This document shows, one piece after another, positions 21,276 through 33,445 of a DNA stretch of 64,000 bases; within the stretch, counting starts at the first letter, position 1, and each line of letters opens with the position of its first letter. Below the pieces are notes generated by a model, which was given only the letters and a program-made list of their open reading frames with translations, was not told the origin of the DNA and searched no databases. The translations under genes were made by a program, and so were the position numbers. Source of the stretch: Branchiostoma floridae. Its lineage: Eukaryota > Chordata > Leptocardii > Amphioxiformes > Branchiostomatidae. The stretch lies in assembly GCF_000003815.2 (NCBI RefSeq), contig NC_049997.1:16020153-16084152 (forward strand). Direction: 5' to 3'.

Positions 21276-24200
21276 TGCTTTGTGTGCAGAGAACTTTAAG
21301 CGTTGTGTGACATTTACACAGTTACCCGACACTATGATACCGGTACCGTGCTCTGTGCCTAGCGGTTGACAGGAGAGTGTAACCACATAACGATAAGCCA
21401 ATTGCGGCTCAAACAAAGAGAACAAAGGAGGCCTTAGCGACGTTATTCAGCGAGGGATATATCAAGCATACAAGTGTAACAGCGATCCATAACATAAATG
21501 AAGCGAGTTAGAAAAACCATAGAGCAAGGCAAAACAGTTAGACAATACATTAAGCGTTATTTGAGCACTTTTTTTACTACACCCGCCGATTTCATTACTG
21601 GTATCTTTACTTCCGTGAACAGTTTCATCAGGTTGGTACGTCACTGAATAAAGCGTTGTATAAACTGTACCGACTTTTAGAGTAAAACAACACAAAATGT
21701 TCCTTAACGGTAAAAACGGTGCGCTGACATTTTAGAAGTAAAGATACCGAATAAAGATACTATTTTTTACACAACCAGTGCTTTATTCTCACCCCCCCCC
21801 CCCCCAGGCCAGGGAAGGCCCCAAAAGCCCAGTCTAGATAGGGTTAAAGTTTTGATTTCGAAAAAATCTGAGGAACAATAGAGGTAAAAAAAGAACGTTT
21901 ACGTTAAGCAGAACTGATCATGAAAGGCTTAGGAAAAGACACAGGTTCAATCACTTTTTTTGTGTGTGTGTCTGTGTGTTTTATTTTTCAGAAATGCTTT
22001 TTTAATTTTGTTTTTTAGAAAAAATATTTAGCACTAACACATCAGGTACCAAAGCATGGCATATGAGAGTAAGGAGACTTCGTTCTAGGGATTTCTTTTT
22101 TTCTCTCTCTCTCTTTTTCTGTCTACGGATGAGAAATTCTCTTTCTAAACTCCGGGAGACCGAGGGTTCGAATTCCGCCGAAGTAATCGACTGAAACGGC
22201 TTGCACCCCAACCGAATAAACGTTAAGCCCAGAACGGCCACGTTTTAAGGAGGCATTTTCTATATAAATTTAAAAGAAAAAAAAGTCTGGTATTGGTTGG
22301 TAGATCGTAGAGAAGTCTAGGGGGTCTGGAATGAGTCGTCAAGTGGTTGAGAATTGGTTGGAAGTCAAGTACGCAGGTAGACAGGGCGTAGTTGTGACTT
22401 CAATCTGGATGCGACTACTTCCCAACCTATTCACAACTTTCTCCAGACTTTTTGACGACTGCTGCCTGACTCCTTTCTAAATCAGAGACGACTACTCCTA
22501 GGACGTGAACCAGTCTTAAAACGGTTGTGCGATAGTCGTCACAACCCATAGGAGCGGTCGGCCCCCGCTTGAGGCCGACCGCTACCGACCCTCGGTCGAA
22601 CTTATCAGTTTTGGCAAGGTCGCGAGACTGTTCTTAAAGTATGACAGGGGCTTTGCGTCTATGTCTTGATGTGTTTTAACAAAAAGACAAAATGACAAGA
22701 CAATTGCAACATCAAAACAACTAGTGATAAACACATCACGAAGGTAACTTAATAGGCAACCACCCTTGCGTTACTCTACTGTAGTAAAGGTTTACAAAAC
22801 ATACATTTATGGACAGAACTTAAGGTTAATTCCTTTCCTTAATAGCATCTTATTTTTTCCCAATGATACTCTTAACAAACAAACATATCCATAGAAAACA
22901 AACTTTGCGTTTGTAGGACATTTCCCAAGATGGCATTCTTTTGTTTGGGCGCCAAAATGTAGTCTATAATACAACACTACCTTAGCAACGGCCATATATT
23001 CACAATTTCGTTTGGAAAACTTTCTACAAAAGTTGAACGCACGATCCGATGCATTGAGACAAGAGAATACATGTGTTTAACGAAATAATTACCATTTTTG
23101 TACCGCAAGAAAATGCAAAAAACCTACCACAAAATGTTCAGATGTCCGGTCTTGATGAGTACTGGGGGTAGTGTGAGGAATCCCAGGACACTGCGACCGT
23201 GTCACCTAACCGTCTTCTATTATGGGCGTTACTATTATCACACCAATGGACATAGAGTACGGTGCATATTGATGGGCATCTGACAGTATAGATGGGACAA
23301 AGGAGTAGATCGTATTTCAACGTACGACAGGCAGGTGGTAAGAATTACGTTGTCAAAAAAGGGAATAACTGGCACTCGTTCTGAAACGTGGAAGTTGTAA
23401 ATGTTGGGGTTTGAAGAATTCGGGAGCACAAAAAAAAAGGAAAACATAATAATAATAATCCCAACTCTGCGTTTCATCTCAACAACTGCTGCAGTTCCTT
23501 GATGAATCACCGTGTGGCGCTGTAGATGTTGAAACTTCATAACATATAGTCTGCTGTAGTAGTGTTGTATTGGACGAAGTGATAGTAGTGGTATTGACCG
23601 AAGGAGGCCAAATATAAAGTAGCAATATCCAGTATCGGCAAACCATACAATATTGAATTATGCAAATGCACTTCACATTAAAATTCTGGTACTCTATGAA
23701 CGAATATGCACACATTTCACTAACGTATACATGTCACAAGTATGAAATCCCTACCAGTAATTACTCGGGCGCTTTCTCATATAACGGCCAAAAGACGACT
23801 AGCTTTTTGAGCTGGTATTAGATACTTATCAGTAGGTAAATCCTTCAGTTTATTGGTCATGATGCATTTTGCACATCGATCATGCAAAGTCTGGACATTT
23901 TTCTTCTGTCTTCAAGTGACATAAACTGTCTTCAAGTACTTAAGTGTCATCCACTGCTGTTCTGTTTTCAAACCTGTCCGGAATTTCATTCAAATATTGA
24001 AAGAAGCAAAATGTGCGAAATTTGATACACCTTTAATGATACATTACGTATACGTGCCACACCCATTGATCCTTCCATTCTTCAATGTCAACATGTAAAG
24101 TACCCACCCATTGGCGAGACAAAAGAATGACCCAGAAAAGAATACGGTCAGGTGCCACGATTCCAGTGTAGGTTTACTTCACACTACAACCTCTTCTTGA

Positions 24201-24975
24201 CAAGACGCCTGAACACTTGGCAGACGATTTTTGCCGTTTTCTGACGAACAAAAAAGGTAATTCTTATCTTAAACCCTTGTATTCTCTTTTCTTCACGAAT
24301 CTTTTTGCTTAAGTCGATCTTTGCAGGAACGTCTGTAAACGTAACTTAATTTGTAAAACTTTGAACATGTGTCTTTTTATCTTGCCGTTAACGTTGTTAT
24401 GGTGGTTTTAGATGATAGTGGCCACATTTTGGTGCCGAAACAAATGCGCCATCTCTGGGAAAGTACGAGGCCAGCAAAGAGTATTTTTTATAAATTGATA
24501 AACGTTATCTTCGTTTTGTACGAATATTCTTGGGGAAAAGACATGGAGAAAATAGATGTTGTTGTGCTAGATGCCATCCATATACATGTATGTATATTTT
24601 GTAAACCTAACTGATTTACTTTTTAACGTAACGCATGGCCGAATGGCTACTGATGTGTTTGTTACCGCGGAGTTTCTCCGTTGTCATTGTTTTATCTTCT
24701 CCGTAAAAAAAGTACTAGACGTTAGGTCCCTGTCACATCTTATGGGCCGCCTCACGACTTGCCGCCAGCAATAAGTTCGGCAGTGTGTTAGAAGTTGTTG
24801 GATCCGATAAAGGTCGCTCATATCGGTCGCTACGACTATGCACAACCGCCCTAGGACTAGTTCACGTCTAGGAAGTAGTCGCCACTGGGTTAGAATGGTA
24901 TAGATAAAAAGAAGAAAATTCACGGGTCTCAGTGGCAAGTGTGCAGATGTTGACACACTGACAACACCAAATCCG
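21276..24975. other. Intergenic, no gene seen
   Basis: No frame has splice or domain support. Visible structure is minor: a C run at 21791-21804, an imperfect palindrome at 22316-22478 (GTCGTCAAGTGG against TTTTTGACGAC), a tRNA-like box B near 22161, and a hairpin of GCGGTCGGC/GCCGACCGC at 22554-22586. The stretch near 23815-23905 recurs inverted near 54230-54315. Confidence 0.5.
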
Positions 24976-24979
24976 TAGG

Positions 24980-25125
24980 TGTTTTTTGGCACAAGATTAC
25001 AGATTAGCCATGAGGCTCGGTGGGCGACACTCCACCGTCATGGGGGCAGTGAAATGGCGAGTTTAGAACTCAGGACCTTCTGATTCTGACTCCAACGCTC
25101 TAGCCGTTGCGCCACACAGACACCC
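24980..25125 (-). repeat. tRNA-derived SINE, minus strand
   Basis: On the minus strand: GTGGCGCAACGGCTAGAGCG (box A), then GGTCCTGAGTTCTAAAC (decayed box B), then a body ending near 24980. No intact cloverleaf. Confidence 0.6.
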
Positions 25126-25209
25126 CATGGTATAGATACGTGTAGAATGGTATAGATACGTGTGATAAAAGCGGTCCGCGTGGTTTATATTGTATACAGT
25201 TATGCTAAT

Positions 25210-25587
25210 GGCATTTTGATTTGGCCAAATGGATGACATCCTCTGGGAATCCAAAGATGCGAGCGTGCGAATAAAGATAAAGTTCGACCCCAAAAAAGTT
25301 ACTTTGCTTATGAAATCTAAGTGGTCAGGAATCAACATATGACTCAACACACAGAATATAGTATACCGAACAAAAGATTTATTTTTTGGTCTTTCACATT
25401 TTTTTAGACCTGGTAATATTTCGTGACATTAGTATACATACTATAATACATAATATACATTTAGTTGCTTCTTTTGTAGCTGCTCTTTACGAGTTACAGT
25501 TTGGTTTTCAAAAAATGTAAATTTTTTGGGGGGACCGAAAATTGATGCGCGCGTGGATTTCATCCATATAATCAAATCAACACAGCC
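25210..25587. mobile_element. MITE, GATGACATC family, copy D2
   Basis: GGCATTTTGATTTGGCCAAA then TGGATGACATCC at the left is the inverse of the right end, TTTCATCCATATAATCAAAT then CAACACAGCC. Interior GATGCGAGCGTGCGA is shared with copy D1. Confidence 0.7.
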
Positions 25588-25656
25588 TTAACCCGCTTCA
25601 CATGAATAAAGATATCTGTATGTAGAGGATCTTTGATGCACCTGTATGCTTCATAT

Positions 25657-26128
25657 GGTAACAGGCTGTTTCGCAACAATGCCAGTTCGCAACCGTCAGT
25701 TCGCAACAAGGCAAGTCTTTTCGCAACAAGGTACAAGTCGTTTCGCAACATTTTAATGTTGTTAAACTTTATAGCCTGATAGTATTAGAAATCGTATTCC
25801 TAACATAATTGTACTGCTTCCACGTAAAAATCTTACCGGGTGCGAAAGACAACCCCGGCGGCAGAGGAACCGTTGATGGGGCCGCATGGACCTGACAGCC
25901 CCATGATTTTCATACGCCGGGCGGTACAGTTTCATTCGCGGCGTGCACAGGTAGGAGTATTCCTGACATAATTGTACTATGTTAAGAATACTATTTCTAA
26001 TACTATTAGGCTATCAAGGTTGATAACATTAAAATGTTGTGAAACGACTTGTACCTTGTTGCGAAAAGACTTGCCTTGTTGCGAACTGACGGTTGCGAAC
26101 TGGCATTGTTGCGAAACAACCTGTAACC
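25657..26128. mobile_element. Foldback MITE with about 150-bp inverted repeats and 8-bp target duplication
   Basis: The left terminus GGTAACAGGCTGTTTCGCAA and the right terminus TTGCGAAACAACCTGTAACC are inverted. The arms continue inward for about 150 bases with iterated TTCGCAAC/GTTGCGAA motifs. Flanks carry CTTCATAT at 25649-25656 and 26129-26136, an exact 8-bp duplication. The unpaired centre (about 25815-25965) has no coding sequence. Confidence 0.93.
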
Positions 26129-26139
26129 CTTCATATCAC

Positions 26140-27160
26140 TCGTTGAATAGCGTCGTTAGGGGCGTCTCTGTGCTCTTTTTTGTCTTACTTTATCCCTACC
26201 GTTGACTGCAAAGCAAAGAAAAGCGGTGCCACAGTGTCCGATAACAGTGCAAACTTCGAACAAACATTACGGCAGTCGGGCAGGTTTCTTCCTAAAAGAA
26301 TGCATTAACATTTGTGCCATCAATTTACCAATAAAACGACATCTTCTTATGGTAAAAAAAACAGCCTATTCTCCTTTTTTTCACCATCTTCTCGTTGTGA
26401 AAAGGGAGCCCGTGACGAGTTTTTTTTTCTCCGTTTTCGTCAACGTAAAAAAACACTTTATGGTGAAAGATTGTAAGAGATATATAGTGGGTGTTTTTAC
26501 ATTTTTACACTACTTTAGGTATCTTGTATGATATAGAGTAGAAACATGAAATTAACCAACAGAATACTGTGTATATTGGACACCGAAATAATTTTCAGCG
26601 CTACAAAAATGGGATAAGAAATCAGTGTTATTTCTCGAGACTTTGTCTAATATCACTTCTAACAAAAGATAATTCCTATGTTTTGACGTCTTTGACGTGA
26701 AACGACCACTGAACCATATCTGTGTTAGCATATTTTGTATTTTGACAGGTGTTTTAACATCTATAGTAAGCATTGCATATGTTATGACAACGCGCGGTAA
26801 AACATGCGAACAACACACGTCAGCAAATTCAAACAAAAATTGTCGTTCACCTGACAATAAGTTTGCTTAGGTCTATATGTATTGTAGGTCCCAAGCGTGT
26901 TCAGGACGTAGGCACAAGCTCCCGAAAATAACACATAGCAAACCATGCTGAATGATAGACAAAAATTAGATTTGGGGAGGGGGGCTTCTTGAGATTTGTC
27001 CCGCATTTCGGAGTTACAGTTACAGCGGTGTCTTATAACGTAGTTTTTCTTTGTTTTTATGTCACTCTGTTCCTAATCAATGGTTATTTTCTCTCTTTTT
27101 ATTACCATTCCTAGTTTGAAAATACAAATCTCAAGCCTTCCGTGGAAATTCTGAGAGATT
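26140..27160. other. Intergenic, no gene seen
   Basis: AT-rich. A minus frame near 26782-27006 contains a short hydrophobic run but no donor or family signal. Confidence 0.45.
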
Positions 27161-27166
27161 TGTGAA

Positions 27167-28407
27167 CTATAGGGGGGCCCCAAAGCCCTTTTCCGTAGAG
27201 CGTAATCGGCGGTTTTAATTCTACGTACTACGTAGCGGGACCACTAGAATTCAGCGTAGAGCGTAATCGGTGCATTTTGCGTCGAGCGATATTCGCCCCT
27301 TTAATTTAACGTATTACGTAGAAGCTAACCGGATTTTACCGTACAACGTAATTCATATTAATTTTTCGTCAATCGTAATCAAAGTTTTATTAAACTTAAC
27401 TAGTCTACCGGCAAATTTTACCCGCGAAAATGCTGGAAATTGCGTTTCAAAGGGTCCAGATTTCACAATTTCGCCGGACATTTCTTGCTATGGCTCAACA
27501 CTTCGGCACTGGACATGGTAAAATATGTTGCGGGAGCGTTGTCCCCCAACTAGTAGAAATCTTTGTACCGACCTTAGCTAGATAGCTTAGTTAACAAGCA
27601 AAACGTGCCCCTTGAATGCAGGAAATGGCATTTCAGAGGGTCGAGATTTCAATTTTTCTCCGGGCGGCCCTTGCCAATGCTTGCGCGGGTTGGGCCTCCG
27701 GCGCTCACGACTCTCCGGCGCTTGTCGCCCTCAAAGACGTTTCTCTGACAGAAATGTCATTACATTGAGCATAGGGTCTGTCAGCAAAATTTTTCCCTCA
27801 AAATGCAGGAAATGGTGTTTCAGAGGGTAAAAATTTCCACATTTTCCCGTACCTACCTTGCGACAGTTCGACTGTTCGTGCTTTCGGCACTCGAAATCTG
27901 AAAATGATGTTTGGGGGCGTTGCCCAGCTTAAAGCTAAAACCATCTAATTGGGTGCTATTTAACTTAGCTTAGTCTGTGAGCAAAATTTGCCCTTCAAAA
28001 TGCATAAAATGGCGGTTCAGAGGGTTAGGATTTCACAATATTCCCGGGGGAGCATGCCCCCGGACGCCCTAGGATTGTCGCGCCTCCGCTTTCGGTGCTA
28101 CAAGTGCTGAAAATTACGTCACATGAGAAATTTGCTGTCGCCCCCTTTGGCCAGCAAGACGTCCTTAGAAGTTAAGTTTTAATCTTATTGATGGAATTAT
28201 CAGTTTTGTTTAGATCTCATCTTCACATGTTCTGCCGTCGGCGGAGTTCAGCCAAAAGACAATAAATATTTGCATAATGCATTATGAAATTTCGTAATTT
28301 AGCGTAGAGCGTAATAAAGTGTCCATAATTTAGCGTATTACGTAGCCGGTCCTCCCGAATTTAGCGTAGAGCGTTGTCGGTACCCCCCCTTGGGGGCCCT
28401 CCTATAG
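27167..28407. mobile_element. 1.24-kb element with CTATAGG ends and four internal subrepeats
   Basis: CTATAGGGGGGCCCC at the left is the inverse of GGGGGCCCTCCTATAG at the right. GCGTAGAGCGTAATCGG-type motifs sit just inside both ends. Four diverged subrepeats start near 27427, 27614, 27800 and 27997, each containing AAATGC(A)GGAAATGG, TTTCAGAGGGT and CACAATTTTCCCGG. No long ORF, so it is probably non-autonomous. Confidence 0.75.
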
Positions 28408-28409
28408 TC

Positions 28410-28935
28410 TATATGTAGAGTCGCATAGTCATGTGTGGTTTTTTTTCCGTTGCTTGTTGTAATTGACATGATGAGTATGTAAATACTGATAAGAACAAAT
28501 AAAGGCCTGAAATAGCTATCTATATCACACAGTGCCTTTGCAAGCGCCTTTAGGAGTCAAAGGGGGTTTTGTTGGGTGTGGGAGGGGGGCACTGTTAGGG
28601 AGTCGGGGATGGTGCATTTCTGTGAGTGCGAGGGGGCATTGTTGGGATCTCGAGCAGGGAAGGTGCACTGTTGGGACTGAGAGTGAGGCGCTTCAGTGAG
28701 TGGGACAGTCTCCAGGCAGACGGACGTGCCAGCCGAATAAAAAGAGAAGAATGTGGCCAAATAAGGACAAATAAGTTCCTATGAGTTTTCAGTCATTTTT
28801 TTGGAGTCTATCCAGCTAGCGAACAGTTCACTCTTAGGCCAATTAACTCCTACTAGACTTTTATTCCTAACTTGGCAAAATTCCCCTGTTACTATTCGGC
28901 CAGGCTGGAGTCTGGTAGAGACTTAATGACTTTCC
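28410..28935. other. Intergenic with MITE fragment
   Basis: No gene. 28800-28925 (GGAGTCTATCCAGCTAGCG, GGCTGGAGTCTGGTAGAGAC) resembles the ends of the MITE at 52061. Confidence 0.45.
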
Positions 28936-28938
28936 AAT

Positions 28939-29184
28939 CAGAGGTTGGTGGGGAAAATCGTGACCTTTTCCTTATATGCCGTATTTTTCGACCAGCCTCC
29001 CCATCAAAAAATAGATCATTCTCTTGTGTTTCTAGATATCATCATTAGCAACTCATGTAGTTAAACTGTTCTGTATGTATTGTATGTACAAGTTGCCACA
29101 CATTGTAACCTTTACAGTTGTCGTGCACAAAAATTCTAAAATTCTATAAGGGAAAAGGTCACGATTTTCCCCACCATTACTTCT
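28939..29184. repeat. Inverted repeat with 40-base arms
   Basis: TGGGGAAAATCGTGACCTTT (arm 28941-28979) is inverted at 29144-29184 as AAAGGTCACGATTTTCCCCA, around a loop of about 165 bases. The right arm ends next to TTCTGCTTGGAGAGTA, linking it to the palindrome at 5230. Confidence 0.75.
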
Positions 29185-29189
29185 GCTTG

Positions 29190-30040
29190 GAGAGTAGGAG
29201 TGGGATTGGGTCGTTGGTAGGGGCGTTCTGCTTGAATGCACGGCTTCTTTCTGTTAAACACGCGCGCTACCCTCCGTCCGTCATGCCGTTGACTCTCTTT
29301 ACCAGGCTGTCATACCTTCTTACATAAAGACAGTTCCTCCCGACCGTTAGTCATCATGCGTGGTAAACAAACCAAGAAACCATGGCAACGGTAGCCCCAC
29401 CCTCCTCACACATACCACAATAAAACTTTTCTTCCTTGCTAGAACAAAAATCACTAGCCATGCCTCATACATACCCCCACCGATTCATATGATATGACCT
29501 CAACCCTGCTTTGCAACAAAAATCACAGACAGGTCAAAGCCGAAGAATGTGGTTGCCTAGAGGGTGTCAATGTTTACAACGACTGAAAGCACCTTTTACG
29601 TATCAACATACAAACAGATCCCTTTGTGAGACAAAAGGTAAATAGAGAGGTGAGGTGTGCATTACACAGGCTACCTATTCAAAACGTCTAGCTTAGTGAC
29701 ATGAGACAGCATTAGGATCTTACCCTCAGTGTGTGCAGGTGCTTCGAAGCCAGCCGGACTGTCTCCTTTTTTTTTCTACCGTAACCACGCAAATGTAAGA
29801 ACCGCTTTATTTTTTTCTCTTTCAAATCTATCTAGCGTAGTACTTAGTACATTATATATTTATATATATACGCTAGAAAGTATAAGACTCCACCAGGCTT
29901 CCCTACAGGGTTTGGGCGTAGAATTCAGCAAAATGAACCAAAAATTGGTAAGGAGAGTAAGTCGGCTGAAGGTTCTCCATTTTCTTCTTCGGGCAAAGAA
30001 TCTTTGTAGTTGCTAACTAGACCACGTGATAAAACTTCTA
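29190..30040. other. Intergenic, no gene seen
   Basis: No supported coding sequence or bounded repeat. Confidence 0.4.
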
Positions 30041-30042
30041 TC

Positions 30043-30395
30043 TATAGCCAGCGTAGTAGGTCTGGTAGAAAGTAAGTGAGAATGCTTCAGATCAGTGTTA
30101 GGCGGTTGTTAGGGAGTTTGTAGGGGAATTTCGTATTTAGAGTGCTACAATCGTCTGTGGTATGTTTTCTCGCAGCCATTTCCTCTTCCTCTTTCTTGAG
30201 ATATGAGCCCTCCTTAACTCTTATAGCCGGCGTAGTTATGTCTGGTACAAGGAGGGAGTATTTTTCTGCGCTAATTGTGTGGGTTGTTAGTTGGTTGGAG
30301 AAGGGAAGGCTCAGATTTAGAGTGATACGATCGCCTGTTGTATGCTTTTTACCGCCATTTCCTTTCTTGATAAAGTTCTGAAAGCCCAGAAAGTG
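30043..30395. repeat. Diverged tandem duplication, about 177-bp unit
   Basis: TATAGCCAGCGTAGTAGGTC near 30043 and TATAGCCGGCGTAGTTATGT near 30221 start two units that share TTTAGAGTG.TAC.ATCG and GCCATTTCCT blocks. The ORF across them has no domain. Confidence 0.65.
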
Positions 30396-30399
30396 ATAT

Positions 30400-31335
30400 C
30401 AGCAGAAATTTATGATTGAGTTCCTCTTATGATTCTCCTTTTTTTAAAACCTGAAAGTTTAAATGATTTGCTAATTGACAAGTTAATGAAAAGGCGCAGT
30501 CGCTACTTATCCCATTTTAACCGTTAAAAACTAGGCCACACCCAAGTAACCCGAGGAGCTCAAAATGGCGCCACTACTACGCCTAAAATAGAAAAGGTTT
30601 CTGGTCTGGGGGTAAATTCTTAAACTTTGTGCGTTTAAAAATTAGACTTCACCAATCATAAAAAGTCGTCATGTGTGTTGATTTTGGGCCGAATACATGA
30701 AATATTTTTTTTTCTACGAGCAATTTCTTTCATAAGAATGAAAATGGGTTGACAACAAAAGGTGGAGGGAAAAAAAGAGAGCGATTGTGGCTTTATGTAA
30801 AAACCCATGATCCTGTTAACCAGGATGCGATTTCTTTTGATTATCTTTTGAATTCAAGAAAATTCCGACTAAACAAGGTTTATTCTATGACTAATTCTTC
30901 TGCTTGTCTAATAGTAGTCATTATTGAAGAAATAAACTATCTGTCGTTGTTTTGTTTTATCATTTTTTGTCTGTATTCGAGTGCTTTCCGTTTGTCTTTT
31001 TGGACGAGCAAAAAAAAAAAACTATGACTGAGTAACATAATGTTAGTCCTGACAAACGTTGCTAGGTACACAAATATACGTACTAAAAAGCTACTGTTTA
31101 ACAAAATGCAATCCTAGCCAACTTTTCGTGGACTTAAACAGAAATTGCAACTGACGCTTCTGTCGTATTTTATGAATATATCAACTGAGTACAAATATAG
31201 ATATAAAATATCATGAAAATATAAAATATGTAAAAAGATATCTAAGGTACTGTCCATGGTCTACAAAAAAGGTCTGATGACCTTTACATAAAAGCCCGCG
31301 TCCTTCTCAAAGCGCGTTCCCTGCCTTGCTTTTTC
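30400..31335. other. Intergenic, no gene seen
   Basis: AT-rich. The frame at 30749-31027 is low-complexity and unsupported. Confidence 0.4.
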
Positions 31336-31407
31336 TGATCTCGCGAGGATTCCGTTGATTGGCGAGAGTTAGGCAACTCTCGTCAGACCAACGAATCCAC
31401 GCGAGAG
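31336..31407. repeat. Perfect-core hairpin
   Basis: CTCGCGAGGATTCCGTTGAT and its near-inverse surround GCGAGAGTT-AGGC-AACTCTCG. It lies 180 bases before the mini-mucin exon. Confidence 0.7.
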
Positions 31408-31604
31408 TTTTTAGTGCCAAGTCTCACATTACTGGATTACGTTACTAAGCTATGTCCATATTCAAACTGGCGTAGAGATAACAAAAGATGCGAAATTAAA
31501 AGCTTCCAAGTAAAACTTATCATTATGTCTGCTAATTAACATTGATCTTTGAGCATAAAATTTACGTTTTGGCTTGTTTTTACAGAACAACAAAAACTCC
31601 AAAG

Positions 31605-32246
31605 ATGAGGACCTTCCTGGTAGCAATTCTTCTGTTTGCCTTCGCTTACGGTAAGTCATTCTCATACTATTCTTTGTGTTGTACTGTTGATGGTTTGTAC
31701 ATGATATGAGCCGGCTTTCACACGTTTCGGGGCTTACCGGTCAAAGAAAACAACAAGAGCGAAGTAGAGGAGAGTTTATAATAATCCCAAGTTTTACAGT
31801 CAATTGTACAGAGACAGTTAGACTTGTAGGATTTTAAACGCCAGTGGGAGTAGAATACTCCACCAAACAGATTTCCTTGTGGCGAAATGGACCATTGTTT
31901 TGTGTGTCGTCCATTCACAAGTTTTTACTGAATCCGGACCTGGACCTGAACCGGGCCTTGACCTGAATTTTCTATAACCGGTACCCACCCCTATTTTCGA
32001 CTATACTACATATAAAACAGCTTCATCTTTTTATGTTATATGTACCGATTGTATTACACAGAAACCGCCCTGGCCCAGACCACGGCCGCCGCCACCACCG
32101 CGGCCGCCGGTACGGCTGCAGCGACCACGGCAGCAGCAGCCACCACCGCGGCCGCCACCACGCAGTCCGGAGCCACCATCGTCGCCCACGCCGTCGAGAT
32201 GCTCCTCATGCCATTCCTCCTGGCAGTACTAGCCTACTTCCGCTAG
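31605..32246 (+). CDS. Thr/Ala-rich GPI-anchored mini-mucin, 76 aa, two coding exons
   Basis: Coding exons are 31605-31650 and 32062-32246, joined by a phase-1 intron (GTAAGT donor, ACAG acceptor). An acceptor at 31584-31585 leaves a 19-base 5' UTR remnant, as in the Ly6 genes. Residues 1-20 are a signal peptide (MRTFLVAILLFAFAYETALA) with an ALA/Q cleavage site. Residues 22-49 contain only Thr (11), Ala (16) and one Gly, as TTAAA-like units. Residues 51-53 are SGA, a good GPI attachment triplet, and 55-76 form a hydrophobic tail (VEMLLMPFLLAVLAYFR). The mature product would be about 31 residues, probably densely O-glycosylated on the outer membrane leaflet. There is no cysteine and no folded domain. 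I do not recognise a named homologue; it resembles CD52 or plant arabinogalactan peptides in design only. Confidence 0.85.
31728..31994. mobile_element. Relic of the CCGGACCTG hAT-like MITE
   Basis: Shares GAAGTAGAG-AGAGTTTATA, CAAGTTTTACAG, ACTCCACCAAACAGATTT and the right end CCGGACCTGGACCTGAA then CGGTACCCA with 8839-9271. The left end is deleted. It occupies the mini-mucin intron. Confidence 0.8.
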
Positions 32247-32875
32247 GTGGCGCGCTGTACCCATCACCTGTAGCGACCGAGAGAGTCGGCCTGCTTGCTG
32301 GATTTGATTTTTGTTTTACCGATAGAATGTAAACAATGATTGCAATGTTTGTAAATCGTTTCGGAATGATTCAATTGTGGGTACACATTAGGAATGCCCT
32401 AAGGATTCATACAAATGACTCCAAGTTTTAGCAAAATGTACTGGGAAGGAGATTACAGGAGATTGCATTTCGCGGGCTTTTATTGGCCGTTCGGTAAAAC
32501 CGTTATGTTCTTTGTTCTTTCAAATCTTGCCCTCGATATGCCTGATATCGTTCTTTTTATCCGGTTATGACAGGGCCATAACTTATTCAGCATAACATTA
32601 CTCTCACAAAGGACTATGATCTTATCTTCATACTTGTACATTACATATGTATATTCTCTTCATAGCATAGTTGAGAGCGTATACGTACTGCTGTAATCAC
32701 TATTGCTGTTTGCCTGCAATCTGTAATTCAAATCTAACGGTTTTACCCATGACGTCAGTTGTACATAGGCAAGAGCTTGGATGACGTATGTATCAACTGT
32801 ACCCTACATGATTTAGTACGAGACGTTGCTAGTCCGGACTGTGTGTAAAATTATATCTGATTTGTCATCAGTATT

Positions 32876-32885
32876 CGTGTGTGTT

Positions 32886-32916
<31 letters not shown>

Positions 32917-32932
32917 CTGTGTGTGTGTGTGT

Positions 32933-33013
<81 letters not shown>
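32876..33013. repeat. (GT)n microsatellite
   Basis: Nearly pure GT array of about 138 bases. Confidence 0.95.
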
Positions 33014-33014
<1 letters not shown>

Positions 33015-33344
33015 TACTTCAAATTCCAATCGCTATACATGCATTGACACACATAAAATGCAACCACAAAGATTTTACCACTCTTTTTTGTTAACCATAT
33101 TTCCTGCAAAACTTAGACTAGCGCTACAGACAGAAATACAATGAAAACATAACACCTAAAATGCTCAAAATGCTCTTCAACCATTTGCTGGGATATTGTT
33201 TTTTTAAATGTCACTAAGACAACGAGTCCATTACGACCATCAACAAACCGTGAGGCATGTGACACCGCCCACTGTTTGTTTTTCAAGGCTCGTCTGACTG
33301 AAATGGGTCACACAATCCGCTTGTTTTGGCGCGAAAACACGGTT

Positions 33345-33445
33345 ACCAAGGCGGGCCAATGAAAATACTGTTTGCATGTGACGCCACGTCTGTTGTCTCG
33401 TTGTAAGCCAATGAAAGAACACAATAAAAGCAGGGCGGAAAAAAT
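33345..33445 (+). promoter_or_regulatory. Promoter-like cluster without an assigned gene
   Basis: Two GCCAATGAAA boxes (about 33355 and 33408), ACAATAAAAG (about 33421) and GGGCGG (about 33433) are ordered like a + strand CCAAT/TATA/GC-box promoter. No coding exon follows on + before the ependymin-related gene, so this may be incidental. Confidence 0.25.

Noticed and set aside
24369-24614. 81-aa + frame with a hydrophobic start
   Set aside because: No splice signal, signal-peptide cleavage site or family motif strong enough to support a gene.
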